DNA from: Rhodococcus sp. NBC_00297
GTDB lineage: Bacteria; Actinomycetota; Actinomycetes; Mycobacteriales; Mycobacteriaceae
Assembly: GCF_036173065.1 (NCBI RefSeq)
Contig: NZ_CP108041.1
Span: forward strand, 3,227,001-3,291,000
Reading direction: 5' to 3'
DNA length: 64,000 nucleotides
The translations under genes and the position numbers were made by a program. Of this stretch, positions 36,240 through 44,969 are shown in pieces. The notes under the pieces were generated by a model. That model was not told where the DNA came from. It saw nothing but the letters and a program-made list of their open reading frames with translations, and did no database searches. Each line of letters opens with the position of its first letter. Within the stretch, counting starts at the first letter, position 1.

Positions 36240-37751
36240 ATGACCGAAACCCGTTACGTCGCAGCGATCGATCAGGGCACCACCTCGACGCGGTGCATGA
36301 TCTTCGATCACAAGGGCACCGTCGTTGCCGCCGATCAGCGTGAGCACCAGCAGATCTTCCCGCAGGCCGGCTGGGTCGAGCACGACGCCGTCGAGATCTG
36401 GAACAACGTGCGCAGTGTCTCGGCCGGAGCCCTCGCCGCTGCCGACCTCACACCCAAGGACATCGCGGCCGTGGGCATCACCAACCAGCGTGAGACCGCG
36501 CTGGTGTGGGAGCGCGCCACCGGCAAGCCCGTCTACAACGCCATCGTCTGGCAGGACACCCGCACCGACCGCATCGTCACCAAGCTCGGCGGCGGCGACG
36601 CCACCAAGTACACCGCGAAGACCGGCCTGCCGCTCGCGACCTACTTCTCGGGCCCCAAGGTCAAGTGGATCCTCGACAACGTCGAGGGCGCGCAGGAGAA
36701 GGCCGACGCCGGCGAGCTGTGCTTCGGCAACATGGACACCTGGGTCCTGTGGAACATGACGGGCGGTGTCGACGGCGGTCTGCACTACACCGATCCCACC
36801 AATGCCTCGCGCACGCTGCTGATGGATCTCGACACCCTGTCCTGGGACGAGGGCATCTGTGCGGACATGGGCATCCCGATGTCCATGCTCCCCGAGATCC
36901 GCAGCTCCTCCGAGGTGTACGGCAACGTCCGCGAGCGCGGTTCGCTCAGCGGTGTCCCCATCGCCGGCATCCTGGGCGATCAGCAGGCCGCCACGTTCGG
37001 TCAGGCGTGCCTGTCGCCCGGTGAGGCGAAGAACACCTATGGCACAGGCAACTTCGTGCTGTTGAACACAGGCACCGACAAGGTGATGAGCAAGAACGGA
37101 CTGCTCACCACGGTCTGCTACAAGATCGGCGACCAGCCGACGGTGTACGCCCTCGAGGGTTCCATCGCCGTCACCGGATCGCTTGTGCAGTGGCTGCGCG
37201 ACAACCTCGGAATGATCTCCACCGCAGCAGATATCGAGACCGACGCCCGCTCCGTCGACGACAACGGCGGCGCCTACTTCGTGCCCGCATTCTCCGGTCT
37301 GTTCGCCCCGCACTGGCGCTCCGACGCCCGCGGCGCCATCGTCGGACTCACCCGTTTCGTCAACAAGGGCCACCTGGCGCGAGCCGTGCTCGAGGCCACC
37401 GCCTACCAGACCCGTGAGGTCATCGAGGCCATGAACGCCGATTCGGGCGTCGACCTCGAGGTGCTCAAGGTCGACGGCGGTATGGTGGTGAACGAGCTGC
37501 TGATGCAGTTCCAGTCCGACATTCTGAACGTGGATGTCGTCCGGCCGGTGGTCGCCGAGACCACCGCACTGGGCGCGGCGTACGCAGCGGGCCTGGCCGT
37601 CGGTTTCTGGGCGAGCGAGGACGAGATCCGCGAGAACTGGGCCGAGGACAAGACATGGACACCGTCCATGGATGACGCGGAGCGAGACAAGCTCTACGCC
37701 GGTTGGAAGAAAGCCGTCACACGAACACTCGATTGGGTCGATGCCGAATGA
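36240..37751 (+). CDS. glpK: glycerol kinase
   Basis: 503 aa FGGY kinase forming sn-glycerol-3-phosphate. It opens [18 protein letters not shown], with [11 protein letters not shown] and the catalytic-base region [25 protein letters not shown] and the C-terminal FGGY motifs [14 protein letters not shown] (ATP site) and [14 protein letters not shown] are intact. ATG 36240 follows AGGGGAAC. The stop overlaps glpD by 4 bp. Full length and no anomalies. Confidence 0.96.
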   Translation: MTETRYVAAIDQGTTSTRCMIFDHKGTVVAADQREHQQIFPQAGWVEHDAVEIWNNVRSVSAGALAAADLTPKDIAAVGITNQRETALVWERATGKPVYNAIVWQDTRTDRIVTKLGGGDATKYTAKTGLPLATYFSGPKVKWILDNVEGAQEKADAGELCFGNMDTWVLWNMTGGVDGGLHYTDPTNASRTLLMDLDTLSWDEGICADMGIPMSMLPEIRSSSEVYGNVRERGSLSGVPIAGILGDQQAATFGQACLSPGEAKNTYGTGNFVLLNTGTDKVMSKNGLLTTVCYKIGDQPTVYALEGSIAVTGSLVQWLRDNLGMISTAADIETDARSVDDNGGAYFVPAFSGLFAPHWRSDARGAIVGLTRFVNKGHLARAVLEATAYQTREVIEAMNADSGVDLEVLKVDGGMVVNELLMQFQSDILNVDVVRPVVAETTALGAAYAAGLAVGFWASEDEIRENWAEDKTWTPSMDDAERDKLYAGWKKAVTRTLDWVDAE

Positions 37752-39457
37752 ATTCCACCACAACAGCTCTCAGCCCCGAAGCACGTAAGGAAGCACTCCG
37801 ACGTCTCGCCACCGAGGAGATGGACGTGCTCGTCATCGGCGGCGGTGTCGTCGGAACGGGCGCCGCGTTGGACGCGGTCACCCGTGGCTTGAAGGTCGGC
37901 CTCGTCGAGGCGCGTGACTATGCCGCCGGGACGTCCAGCCGGTCCAGCAAGCTGTTCCACGGTGGCCTGCGCTACCTCGAGCAGTTCAACTTCGCGCTGG
38001 TCTTCGAGGCGCTCAAGGAGCGGTCCCTGGTCCTCAACGACCTGTGCCCGCACCTCGCACGCCCCGTGCCCTTCATCTACCCGCTCGAGAAGCTGATCGA
38101 CCGGCCGTACGTCGGCCTCGGTATCGGTGTCTACGACGTGATGGGCGCAGGCCGCGGAGTGCCCTCGCACCACAAGCACCTGGGCAAGAAGAAGACGCTG
38201 GAATCCTTCCCGTCGGGCAAGCGCTCCGCCATCCGCGGTGCCGTGCGCTTCTACGAGGGCCAGGTCGACGACGCCCGCCACACCATGATGATCGCCCGCA
38301 CTGCCGCGGCCTACGGAGCGTTGTGCGCCAACAGCACTCGCGTCACCGGCTTCCTGCGTGAGGACGACCGCGTGATCGGCGTCGTCGCGACGGACCTCGA
38401 GTCGGGGGAGTCGTTCGAGATCCACGCCAAGCAGGTCATCAACGCTGCCGGTGTGTGGACCGACGAGATCCAGGAGATGGTCGGCGGTCGCGGGCAGTTC
38501 CAGGTTCGCGCGTCCAAGGGCGTGCACCTGGTGGTGCCGCGCAACCGCATCAACAGCTCGACGGGCATCATCACCCGCACCGAGAAGTCGCTGCTGTTCG
38601 TGATCCCGTGGGGGAGCCACTGGATCATCGGCACCACCGACACCGACTGGAAGCTCGACCTGGCGCATCCCGCGGCCAGCAAGAGCGACATCGACTACAT
38701 CCTCGGGCACGTCAACAAGCTGCTCCAGGATCCGCTGGACCACAAGGACGTCGTCGGTGTCTACGCCGGTCTGCGTCCGTTGCTGTACGGCGAATCCGAC
38801 TCCACCAGCACGCTGTCCCGCGAGCATGCGGTCTCCAGCCCCGTACGTGGCCTCACCGTCATCGCCGGCGGCAAGTACACGACGTACCGGGTCATGGCGA
38901 AGGACGCGGTCGACTCCGCGGTGCACAACATGGAGCGCAAGGTTCCAGAGTGCGTCACGGAGAAGATCCCGCTCGTGGGTGCCGACGGGTACTACGGCGC
39001 CTGGAACGCGCGCCAGCTCGCAGCTGACCGCGCAGGGATGCGCGTCGGACGCATGGAGCACCTGCTCGGTCGCTACGGCACCCTGGTCGGTGAGGTCCTC
39101 GACCTGATCGATGAGAACCCGGAGCTCGGCAAGCCCCTGGAGAATGCGCCGGACTACCTCAAGGCCGAGGCCGTCTACGCCGCGAGCCACGAGGGTGCGC
39201 AGCACCTCGACGACATCCTGACGCGGCGCATCCGAGTGTCGATCGAGTTGGCCGATCGCGGCGAAGCCGCCGCATCCGAGGTTGCCGCACTGGTCGCACC
39301 GATCCTCGGGTGGGACGAGCAGCACGTGTCCGACGAGATCGAGCACTACCGCAAGCGTGTTGCGGCAGAACGCGAATCGCAGGCACAGCCGGACGACGAG
39401 ACCGCCGACGCAGCACGACTCGGCGCTCCCGACGTGCGTGTGGGAGTCGGCGGCTGA
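37748..39457 (+). CDS. glpD: FAD-dependent glycerol-3-phosphate dehydrogenase
   Basis: 569 aa, oxidises glycerol-3-phosphate to DHAP and passes electrons to quinone. FAD fold at residues 27-45 ([17 protein letters not shown]); GlpD motifs [20 protein letters not shown] and [16 protein letters not shown] are present, as is the C-terminal helical cap. Start ATG 37748 is coupled to glpK. It ends the operon before a very strong terminator. The substrate-binding residues look conventional. Confidence 0.95.
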   Translation: MNSTTTALSPEARKEALRRLATEEMDVLVIGGGVVGTGAALDAVTRGLKVGLVEARDYAAGTSSRSSKLFHGGLRYLEQFNFALVFEALKERSLVLNDLCPHLARPVPFIYPLEKLIDRPYVGLGIGVYDVMGAGRGVPSHHKHLGKKKTLESFPSGKRSAIRGAVRFYEGQVDDARHTMMIARTAAAYGALCANSTRVTGFLREDDRVIGVVATDLESGESFEIHAKQVINAAGVWTDEIQEMVGGRGQFQVRASKGVHLVVPRNRINSSTGIITRTEKSLLFVIPWGSHWIIGTTDTDWKLDLAHPAASKSDIDYILGHVNKLLQDPLDHKDVVGVYAGLRPLLYGESDSTSTLSREHAVSSPVRGLTVIAGGKYTTYRVMAKDAVDSAVHNMERKVPECVTEKIPLVGADGYYGAWNARQLAADRAGMRVGRMEHLLGRYGTLVGEVLDLIDENPELGKPLENAPDYLKAEAVYAASHEGAQHLDDILTRRIRVSIELADRGEAAASEVAALVAPILGWDEQHVSDEIEHYRKRVAAERESQAQPDDETADAARLGAPDVRVGVGG

Positions 39458-39467
39458 GAGCCGAGGT

Positions 39468-39498
39468 GCGCACCCGCTGCAGTCTGCAGCGGGTGCGC
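39468..39498 (+). terminator. terminator of the glp operon
   Basis: Perfect 14-bp stem GCGCACCCGCTGCA / TGCAGCGGGTGCGC with a 3-nt loop (GTC), 10 bp after the glpD stop. Confidence 0.85.
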
Positions 39499-39523
39499 GC
39501 GGCGCTGCAGTAACGTGCCTCCG

Positions 39524-40888
39524 GTGACGATGAGCTCGAGCCCGGAACCTCGTCGGGCCGCCCATGCGGTGTTGACCCCGTTGCGGTTGGTGGCCCTGGG
39601 CTTCGCCGCCGCCATCGCGGTGGGCACTCTTCTCCTGCTGCTGCCCGCGGCGACTCAGGTGGACAAGAGCACGGATGTGCTGGGCGCCCTGTTCACCGCG
39701 ACGTCGGCGATGTGTCTGACCGGCTTGATCGTCGTCGACACCCCCACGCACTGGTCGGGTGCAGGGCAGGGCGTCATTCTCGCGCTCATCCAGATCGGCG
39801 GCTTCGGCATCATGACGATGGCGTCGCTGGTCGGCCTCGTGCTCGCCGACCGCATCGGCCTCCGCGGACGCCTCAATGCGGCCGCGGAACTCCGTACTTC
39901 CGGTCTCGGCGACGTGCGCAGCGTGGTGGTGGGCGTTGTGCGCACCAGTGTGCTGATCGAGGCAGCGGTCGCTCTATGTCTCGCAGGTCGATTCGCCATC
40001 GGGTACGACGAGCCACCCGGCCGCGCCCTCTGGCTCGGCATCTTCCATTCCGTCTCGGCGTTCAACAACGCCGGCTTCGCGTTGTTCAGCGACAACATGA
40101 TCGGCTTCGCCACCGATCCCTGGATCTGCGTACCGCTTCTCGTCGCCGTCGTTCTGGGCGGAATCGGTTTCCCGGTGTTGTTCGAGGTAGCCCGACACGT
40201 CCGAGGACGCACCCGTCGCCGGTGGACGCTACACACCCGGCTGACGGTGACGGCCACAGCGATCCTGCTGGTTCTCGGCCCGGCCCTGGTGTTGGTGCTG
40301 GAATGGTCGAACACTCTGTCCGAGCGCGGAATCGGCGGGAAGCTGTTGGTGGCTGCGTTCCAGGGCATCATGCCGCGGACCGCCGGTTTCAACAGCATCG
40401 ACTACGCCGATGCCGACAACGCGACGTTGTTGGTCACCGACGTGCTGATGTTCATCGGCGGTGGCAGTGGCGGTACCGCAGGCGGCATCAAGGTCACCAC
40501 CTTCGCCATTCTGCTGTTCGTCATCATCGCCGAGGTACGCGGCGATCGCTCGGTCACGATCTTCGACCGACGCATCGACTCGCGGGTGCAGCGTCAGTCC
40601 TTGACCGTCGCCCTCGTCGGCGTTGCGCTGGTGATGGTGCCGGTCGTGGTCCTTCTCGCCGCGACCCCGTTCGACCTGGACGTCCTGTTGTTCGAGGTGG
40701 TGTCCGCCTTCGCCACCGTGGGACTGTCGACAGGCATCACCGCGCAACTGCCGGGGTGGGGGCAACTGATACTCGTCGTCCTCATGTACCTGGGCCGCAT
40801 CGGCTCCATCACACTGGTGAGTGCGCTGGCGGCGCGCGAACGCGATCGGCGATACACCTTCCCCACAGAGAGGCCGTTCATTGGCTAA
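39524..40888 (+). CDS. TrkH/KtrB-family potassium channel subunit
   Basis: About 454 aa; GTG 39524 chosen, with ATG 39530 and GTG 39515 as alternatives since no clear ribosome site separates them. Ion-translocating subunit with four M1-P-M2 repeats: P-loop glycines are visible in TATSAMCLTGLIVVDTP, HSVSAFNNAGFALFS, FMPRTAGFNSID-like (QGIMPRTAGFNSIDY) and VVSAFATVGLSTGI. A conserved intramembrane-loop segment GGGSGGTAGGIKVTTFA is present. It is paired with a TrkA-type regulatory subunit encoded in overlap, forming a Ktr/Trk potassium uptake system. Confidence 0.9.
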   Translation: MTMSSSPEPRRAAHAVLTPLRLVALGFAAAIAVGTLLLLLPAATQVDKSTDVLGALFTATSAMCLTGLIVVDTPTHWSGAGQGVILALIQIGGFGIMTMASLVGLVLADRIGLRGRLNAAAELRTSGLGDVRSVVVGVVRTSVLIEAAVALCLAGRFAIGYDEPPGRALWLGIFHSVSAFNNAGFALFSDNMIGFATDPWICVPLLVAVVLGGIGFPVLFEVARHVRGRTRRRWTLHTRLTVTATAILLVLGPALVLVLEWSNTLSERGIGGKLLVAAFQGIMPRTAGFNSIDYADADNATLLVTDVLMFIGGGSGGTAGGIKVTTFAILLFVIIAEVRGDRSVTIFDRRIDSRVQRQSLTVALVGVALVMVPVVVLLAATPFDLDVLLFEVVSAFATVGLSTGITAQLPGWGQLILVVLMYLGRIGSITLVSALAARERDRRYTFPTERPFIG

Positions 40889-41546
40889 GAAGCCGTCCTC
40901 CGACGTCGTCGTGGTCCTCGGGCTCGGGCGCTTCGGTAAGTCCCTGGCGCTCGAACTGATGGCTCAGGGTGCCGAGGTGCTCGGCATCGACTCCGACGAG
41001 GCTGTCGTGCAACGGGTCTCCGATCGCCTCACCCACGCCGCGGTCGCGGACACCACCGACGAGGAAGCGTTACGGCAACTGTCGGTGCACGAATACGACC
41101 GCGCAGTCGTCGGTATCGGATCCGATCTCGAGGCGAGTCTTCTCACCGCCTCTGCCCTGATCAATCTGTCCGTGGGCAATGTCTGGGCGAAGGCGATCAG
41201 CAACGCGCATGCCAAGATCCTGACCCAGATCGGTGTCCACCACGTGGTGCGGCCCGAGCACGACATGGGCAAGCGCGTCGCCCATCTGGTGCGCGGTCGC
41301 ATGATGGACTACATCGAATTCGACGACGGGTTCGCCATGGTCAAGACGACTCCCGCTCGGTTCCTCGTCGGTCATCGACTCGGGGACACAGCGGTGCGCA
41401 CCAAGTACAAGGTCACAGTCGTTGCCGTGAAGAGGCCGGGCGAAGGGTTCGCCTACGCCACGGCCGACACCGTGATCGCGGAAGACGACATGGTGATCGT
41501 CTCCGGTCAGGTGCGCGACACCGAGCGATTCAGTGAGCTCACGTGA
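40881..41546 (+). CDS. TrkA/KtrA potassium uptake regulatory subunit
   Basis: 221 aa cytoplasmic RCK protein. TTG start at 40881 lies 8 bp inside the trkH gene. The N-terminal Rossmann domain has GLGRFG at residues 14-19 and an acidic strand end (VLGIDSDE), the NAD(H)/ATP-binding signature; the C-terminal TrkA_C domain begins about residue 140 (FDDGFAMVKTTPARFLVG). It gates the TrkH/KtrB pore in response to nucleotide. The stop is 4 bp from the convergent FNT-channel stop. Confidence 0.92.
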   Translation: MAKKPSSDVVVVLGLGRFGKSLALELMAQGAEVLGIDSDEAVVQRVSDRLTHAAVADTTDEEALRQLSVHEYDRAVVGIGSDLEASLLTASALINLSVGNVWAKAISNAHAKILTQIGVHHVVRPEHDMGKRVAHLVRGRMMDYIEFDDGFAMVKTTPARFLVGHRLGDTAVRTKYKVTVVAVKRPGEGFAYATADTVIAEDDMVIVSGQVRDTERFSELT

Positions 41547-41550
41547 CGGT

Positions 41551-42354
41551 TCACGACCGGCGTTCCTCCTTCACCAACTCCTTCGTACGCACCAGTCGGA
41601 GAACCGTCACGAGCATCACGCCACCGACGATGTTGAAGCCGACCGTATAGCCGAACCATTCGATCCACTGCCGGTAGTCCACGTCCGCGCCGGCGTGAAT
41701 GGCGCCGAAGATCAACAGCGAGTCCAGGATCGAGTGGAACAGCTGGAGGCCCGCCAGCAGGAAGCCGGCCGCCATGGCCGCGATGATGCGGGCGACGTCC
41801 GACGTGGTTCCCTGCTGCATCCTGGTCAGTAGCGTCATGGTGCTGCCGCCGAGGATCGCCAGACAGATCGACTGTGTGTTCAAGGGCGCGTCGACGAAAT
41901 GGTGTGCCGATTCGGACAGCACCATCAGCCACTGCGGGAACGCCTGCGCGACCAGCCACATCACCGCCCACCCGCCGACCAGGTTGGCCAGAAGAGTGCC
42001 GATCCAGAGCTTCGCGAGTTGTGCCGGGGTGCCGTCCTTCGAGACCACCGCGGCGATGGGCATGAGGAAGTCCTCGGTGAAGAGCTCGCTGTGCGCGAGA
42101 TAGATTGCGACGAGGCCGATCCCGAACGCGAGCCCGGCGAGAAGATGGCTGCCCGTCTCGTCCAGCACCGCGAGATAGGCCATCACGCCCAGCGCCACCT
42201 CGAGTCCGCCGAACAGTCCGGTGACGATCACGGCGCGGACGGTGCGGTGCAGACGCTCGGCACCCTCGGTGACCACCGAGTCGAAGCTCTCTTCGAGCTC
42301 CTCCTCGACGGGACCGTCGTTGTCACCGTCGTTACGGCGCGCTTCTTCGCTCAT
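41551..42354 (-). CDS. formate/nitrite transporter (FNT) family channel
   Basis: 267 aa with an acidic N-terminal tail of about 35 residues and six membrane helices. The FNT signature region appears as AIYLAHSELFTEDFLMPIA, comparable to the ELFTGN motif of FocA but with Glu-Asp instead of Gly-Asn, and the central-pore histidine may be moved. The tail and motif resemble the less studied YfdC/FdhC-like branch, so the anion (formate, nitrite or other) cannot be assigned. Monocistronic. Confidence 0.8.
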   Translation of the reverse strand: MSEEARRNDGDNDGPVEEELEESFDSVVTEGAERLHRTVRAVIVTGLFGGLEVALGVMAYLAVLDETGSHLLAGLAFGIGLVAIYLAHSELFTEDFLMPIAAVVSKDGTPAQLAKLWIGTLLANLVGGWAVMWLVAQAFPQWLMVLSESAHHFVDAPLNTQSICLAILGGSTMTLLTRMQQGTTSDVARIIAAMAAGFLLAGLQLFHSILDSLLIFGAIHAGADVDYRQWIEWFGYTVGFNIVGGVMLVTVLRLVRTKELVKEERRS

Positions 42355-42393
42355 CCCACGGTGTACCCCGCGTGGTCGGTCGCTACCGGGTGG

Positions 42394-42537
42394 TCAGCGC
42401 TTCTTCTTGTTCACCGCGGCGGAGGCGTCGTCGGCGGCGATGTTCCCCGCGGCCTTCGTCTTCTTGTCGAGTCGCTTTTCCTTCAGCGACTTGCCCGATT
42501 TCTGTGTCATCGAGTTGCGCGGAGACTTGTCAGCCAT
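42394..42537 (-). CDS. small basic lysine-rich protein
   Basis: 47 aa, MADKSPRNSMTQKSGKSLKE... ending in NKKKR; about one third Lys/Arg and no cysteine. Short conserved proteins of this kind are common in actinobacteria and have no known role; nucleic-acid binding is a guess. The ATG at 42537 has AAGGGG upstream, inside a palindrome. A longer in-frame start at 42804 has no coding character and would cover the divergent ESX-type gene. Confidence 0.65.
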   Translation of the reverse strand: MADKSPRNSMTQKSGKSLKEKRLDKKTKAAGNIAADDASAAVNKKKR

Positions 42538-42546
42538 GGTGTCAGC

Positions 42547-42560
42547 CCCTTGATCAAGGG
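42547..42560. promoter_or_regulatory. 14-bp palindrome upstream of the small basic protein
   Basis: Perfect CCCTTGATCAAGGG. On the minus strand it contains the ribosome site, so a bound repressor or hairpin could block translation. It may also serve the divergent type VII locus. Confidence 0.4.
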
Positions 42561-42677
42561 AACCAGATGGCTCCGATACGGCGAACACTACGCCTGATGC
42601 AGCGTGAACAGCGCAAACGCTGACAGTGGAACGGGCTGCGCGACTGACGCGTCCTACCCCGCGAGGGGGTGGGAACG

Positions 42678-42962
42678 ATGTTCGTCGTCGCTGATGTGGG
42701 GGCCGTGCGGGCCGCGAGCCGAGCTGTTCTCGGTGAGGCGGAGCAGATCGGTGTGGCGCCGCGAGGTGTGCTCGCACTGCCCGGTGCGTCGACCGCGGCC
42801 GCACTTGCTCGAGCGGAAGAGCGAGCCGTCTCGGCCCTGAACGATCTCGTCGCGGGCTACTCTGCGACAGCGCGATCGCTGGATGTCGCTGCCGTCGGGT
42901 ACGCCGACGCGGACTCGGCGAACGCCGCTCGGCTCGGGAGGGCTGGGCATGGAGGTCGCTGA
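42678..42962 (+). CDS. EspC-like type VII secretion partner protein
   Basis: 94 aa from ATG 42678, after GAGGGGGTGGGAAC. It is alanine-rich and helical, with the two-helix hairpin proportions of EspC/DUF2580 proteins, and ends with the ESX export motif YADAD (YxxxD) at residues 75-79. It overlaps the following WXG-type gene by 14 bp, so the two proteins are probably made together and exported as a heterodimer, as known for ESX substrate pairs. Confidence 0.72.
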   Translation: MFVVADVGAVRAASRAVLGEAEQIGVAPRGVLALPGASTAAALARAEERAVSALNDLVAGYSATARSLDVAAVGYADADSANAARLGRAGHGGR

Positions 42963-43902
42963 GCTCGCGCCGCGCCGTGGGGTGGTGGCGTCGTGGGATC
43001 CCGACGCCGTCCGGATCGACGCGGCGTGGATCGGTGACGGCGCCTCAGTTCTCGACTCTCGAGCGGCGGCAATCGACAGGAGCCGCGTCGATCTGCGCGA
43101 AGCGTGGCAGGGTGCAGCCGGCGATGCTGCGGTAGGTCGTCTCGGACGCGATCTTGCTGCAGCGCAACGTCGGACGACTCAGCTTCGGGTGCTGGAGCGC
43201 GCTGTAGTGGATGGTGCTTCTGCCATCGCCGTTGCTCGCGAGGCACTCCTCGACGCTGTCGTCATGGCCGAGGCGGACGGTTGCCTCGTCGCACCGGACT
43301 GGTCGGTGGTCAGCAACGGTGTCTCCCACACGGCGGTCATCGCGGCGCATGTGCAGGCGCTGATCGATGCGGACAAGTCTGCCGCCCGGTCCATCGACGA
43401 CGCGTCCGCTGCACTTCTCGACGGCGAACCACGACACTTCGTCCCCCTCGCGATCGGCCTGGCCTGGGCGGTGGAGGCAGCCGTGCACGCGATGATCGCG
43501 GCCGGGGTGCTGTCCGTCGGCGCGATGGCCTTCGCACTGGTCGACCGGTTCGGCATCGACGCGTGGGATGCGATCCACGACGCGCTGCCGGACAGCTTCT
43601 TCCAGGATGCGGGGCCGGTCGATGCGGCGGGTGTCGACGACGTGTTGAACGATCTGACGGAACCGGGCCGACGCGGTGTCAACAGACAAGTGGAGTCGGA
43701 AGAGGACGTACGAGCCGTATTCGACGAACTCACTGAGCAGGGTAGGGCGGTCAGAACAGGTGACAGTGTCAAAATTATCGAGCGATACGAATTGCCGGAC
43801 GGTACCGGAATCCAGTTGCGAGTCGACAGCAAGTCTGGTGGATCAGTGATCGACATCGTGAAGCCGGAAGTTACTCAAGTGATCAAGGTGCATGTGCGAT
43901 GA
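42949..43902 (+). CDS. WXG-type protein with C-terminal polymorphic-toxin-like domain, putative type VII effector
   Basis: 317 aa from ATG 42949, after GGGAGGG; the start is inside the preceding gene. Residues 1-150 are helical with a WQG turn at 53-55, as in WXG100/LXG proteins. Residues 164-199 are a hydrophobic segment. Residues 251-317 form a compact C-terminal domain with LPDGTGIQLR, SKSGGSVIDI and a final IKVHV, a pattern I associate with C-terminal toxin domains of Rhs, CDI and LXG proteins. No catalytic residue can be named. Three small acidic genes follow with ATGA coupling, as expected for immunity genes. Toxicity is inferred. Confidence 0.62.
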   Translation: MEVAELAPRRGVVASWDPDAVRIDAAWIGDGASVLDSRAAAIDRSRVDLREAWQGAAGDAAVGRLGRDLAAAQRRTTQLRVLERAVVDGASAIAVAREALLDAVVMAEADGCLVAPDWSVVSNGVSHTAVIAAHVQALIDADKSAARSIDDASAALLDGEPRHFVPLAIGLAWAVEAAVHAMIAAGVLSVGAMAFALVDRFGIDAWDAIHDALPDSFFQDAGPVDAAGVDDVLNDLTEPGRRGVNRQVESEEDVRAVFDELTEQGRAVRTGDSVKIIERYELPDGTGIQLRVDSKSGGSVIDIVKPEVTQVIKVHVR

Positions 43903-44327
43903 ATGTCGAAGAGGGTCTTGAGTTTCGACTGCTCGACGAACTCGATGACGACTGGATGCCGCTGTGGGGCTTCGTGGCTATGGTTTCCGGTTTCCGGGGA
44001 TGGAACACCACGATCGACACCGTTGCCGGCGTCATTCGTTGGTTCGCCGAGTCCGGGTTGATGACGTTCGGAGCGCTGGCGAACAACGACGTCGGGTGGG
44101 AAGAGTGGAACGTAGACATCGACGAGTCGATGCGCCGGATCGCCGAGGGACATGGGACCAGTCAGGGCTACCTGCACGCTACGAAACGTGAAGACCTGAT
44201 CTGGTGTGAAGTCTTTCGTGCGAACATCACCGAAAAGGGTGAGCGACGCCTTGCGGAGCTCGAGGCGCAGGGCATGACGTGGGACAACACGATCGGCCCG
44301 TTCGAGACTCGGAGCGGACTGCTGTGA
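43899..44327 (+). CDS. putative immunity protein, copy 1
   Basis: 142 aa, strongly acidic. Its ATG overlaps the toxin-like gene stop (ATGA), the commonest layout for an immunity gene. Motifs shared with the two later copies: LEFRLLDELDDDWMPLWGF, VIRWFAESGLMTFGALA, VGWEEW, DESMRRIAEGHG and ITEKGERRLAELEAQG. The last motif resembles the wing of a winged-helix fold. The C-terminal tail WDNTIGPFETRSGLL is nearly identical to copy 3 but absent from copy 2. I do not recognise the family. Acting as a cytoplasmic inhibitor of the upstream protein is an inference from position and charge. Confidence 0.62.
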   Translation: MNVEEGLEFRLLDELDDDWMPLWGFVAMVSGFRGWNTTIDTVAGVIRWFAESGLMTFGALANNDVGWEEWNVDIDESMRRIAEGHGTSQGYLHATKREDLIWCEVFRANITEKGERRLAELEAQGMTWDNTIGPFETRSGLL

Positions 44328-44430
44328 GATCCGGTGCAGAAAGCGTCGCTAGGCGAAGGTTTCTACACCGCATTCGTCGCGACGGTGCGCTCACCCGCGC
44401 ATTCCGCGGCTCCGCGCACCATCCGACGCG
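44325..44430. repeat. 106-bp direct repeat, copy A
   Basis: Begins at the stop codon of immunity copy 1. It aligns without gaps to 45440-45545 with 12 mismatches (about 89% identical). Near its start GGTGCAGAA is followed by TTCTACACC, a slightly decayed inverted repeat. Confidence 0.85.
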
Positions 44431-44433
44431 GTC

Positions 44434-44468
44434 CGATGCTCGGCGGGCTGGCGTTCAAGGTTCACGGA
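44434..44468 (+). pseudogene. decayed fragment of the tfoX-like gene
   Basis: 35 bp match 28 of 35 positions of the intact tfoX-like gene at 45644-45678 (core CGATGCTCGGCGGGCTGGCG versus CGATGTTCGGCGGTCTTGCG), encoding the MLGGLAF / MFGGLAF motif. It follows repeat copy A just as the intact gene follows repeat copy B, but about 99 bp in between are missing. No open frame of tfoX remains. Confidence 0.62.
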
Positions 44469-44543
44469 ATCCGCGACGACTCGACACCGCAGACCCTCGT
44501 GTTTGACGGGCGCTGGAGTGATGGAAGTGAAGGTGGATGTGGG

Positions 44544-44969
44544 ATGACGATCGACGAAGATCTCGAATTCCGTCTGCTCTACGAACTCGACGACGACTGG
44601 ATGCCCTTCTGGGGCTTCATGGCACTGGTCACCGGCTTCTGGGGGACGGACACTCCACCGGAGAAGGTCGCTGACGTCATTCGCTGGTTCGCCGAATCGG
44701 GTCTCGTGACGCTGGGCGCGCTGGCCGACAACGAGGTCGGATGGGAGGCATGGGATACCAGCATCGACGAATCCATGCGACGCATCGCCGAAGGCTACGG
44801 CCATGGTGTCGGTTATCTGCAGGCACCCGACATTGGAGCGTTGATGGACACCGAGGTGGTTCGGGCGAACATCACAGAACTTGGCGAGCGTCGGCTCGCT
44901 GAGTTGGAGGCCGGAGGAATGACGTACTGGACCGCTCAGTGCCGCTACGAAAGCCCGCGCGCGCGATGA
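44544..44969 (+). CDS. putative immunity protein, copy 2
   Basis: 141 aa from ATG 44544, set by alignment of its MTIDEDLEFRLLYELDDDW opening with copy 1; the frame is open further upstream through the repeat and tfoX remnant, which is not coding. It keeps the VIRWFAESGLVTLGALAD, VGWEAW and DESMRRIAEGYG blocks and ITELGERRLAELEAGG, but its C-terminal tail (MTYWTAQCRYESPRAR) differs wholly from copies 1 and 3. It is coupled to copy 3 by an ATGA overlap. It may counter a different toxin variant. Confidence 0.58.
   Translation: MTIDEDLEFRLLYELDDDWMPFWGFMALVTGFWGTDTPPEKVADVIRWFAESGLVTLGALADNEVGWEAWDTSIDESMRRIAEGYGHGVGYLQAPDIGALMDTEVVRANITELGERRLAELEAGGMTYWTAQCRYESPRAR

Noticed and set aside
37694-39751. 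685-codon minus-strand frame
   Set aside because: Antisense shadow of glpD and the start of trkH, both of which are fully supported.
44334-44543. N-terminal extension of immunity copy 2
   Set aside because: The extra 70 codons translate the 106-bp repeat and the tfoX remnant in another frame. Alignment with copies 1 and 3 starts at 44544.
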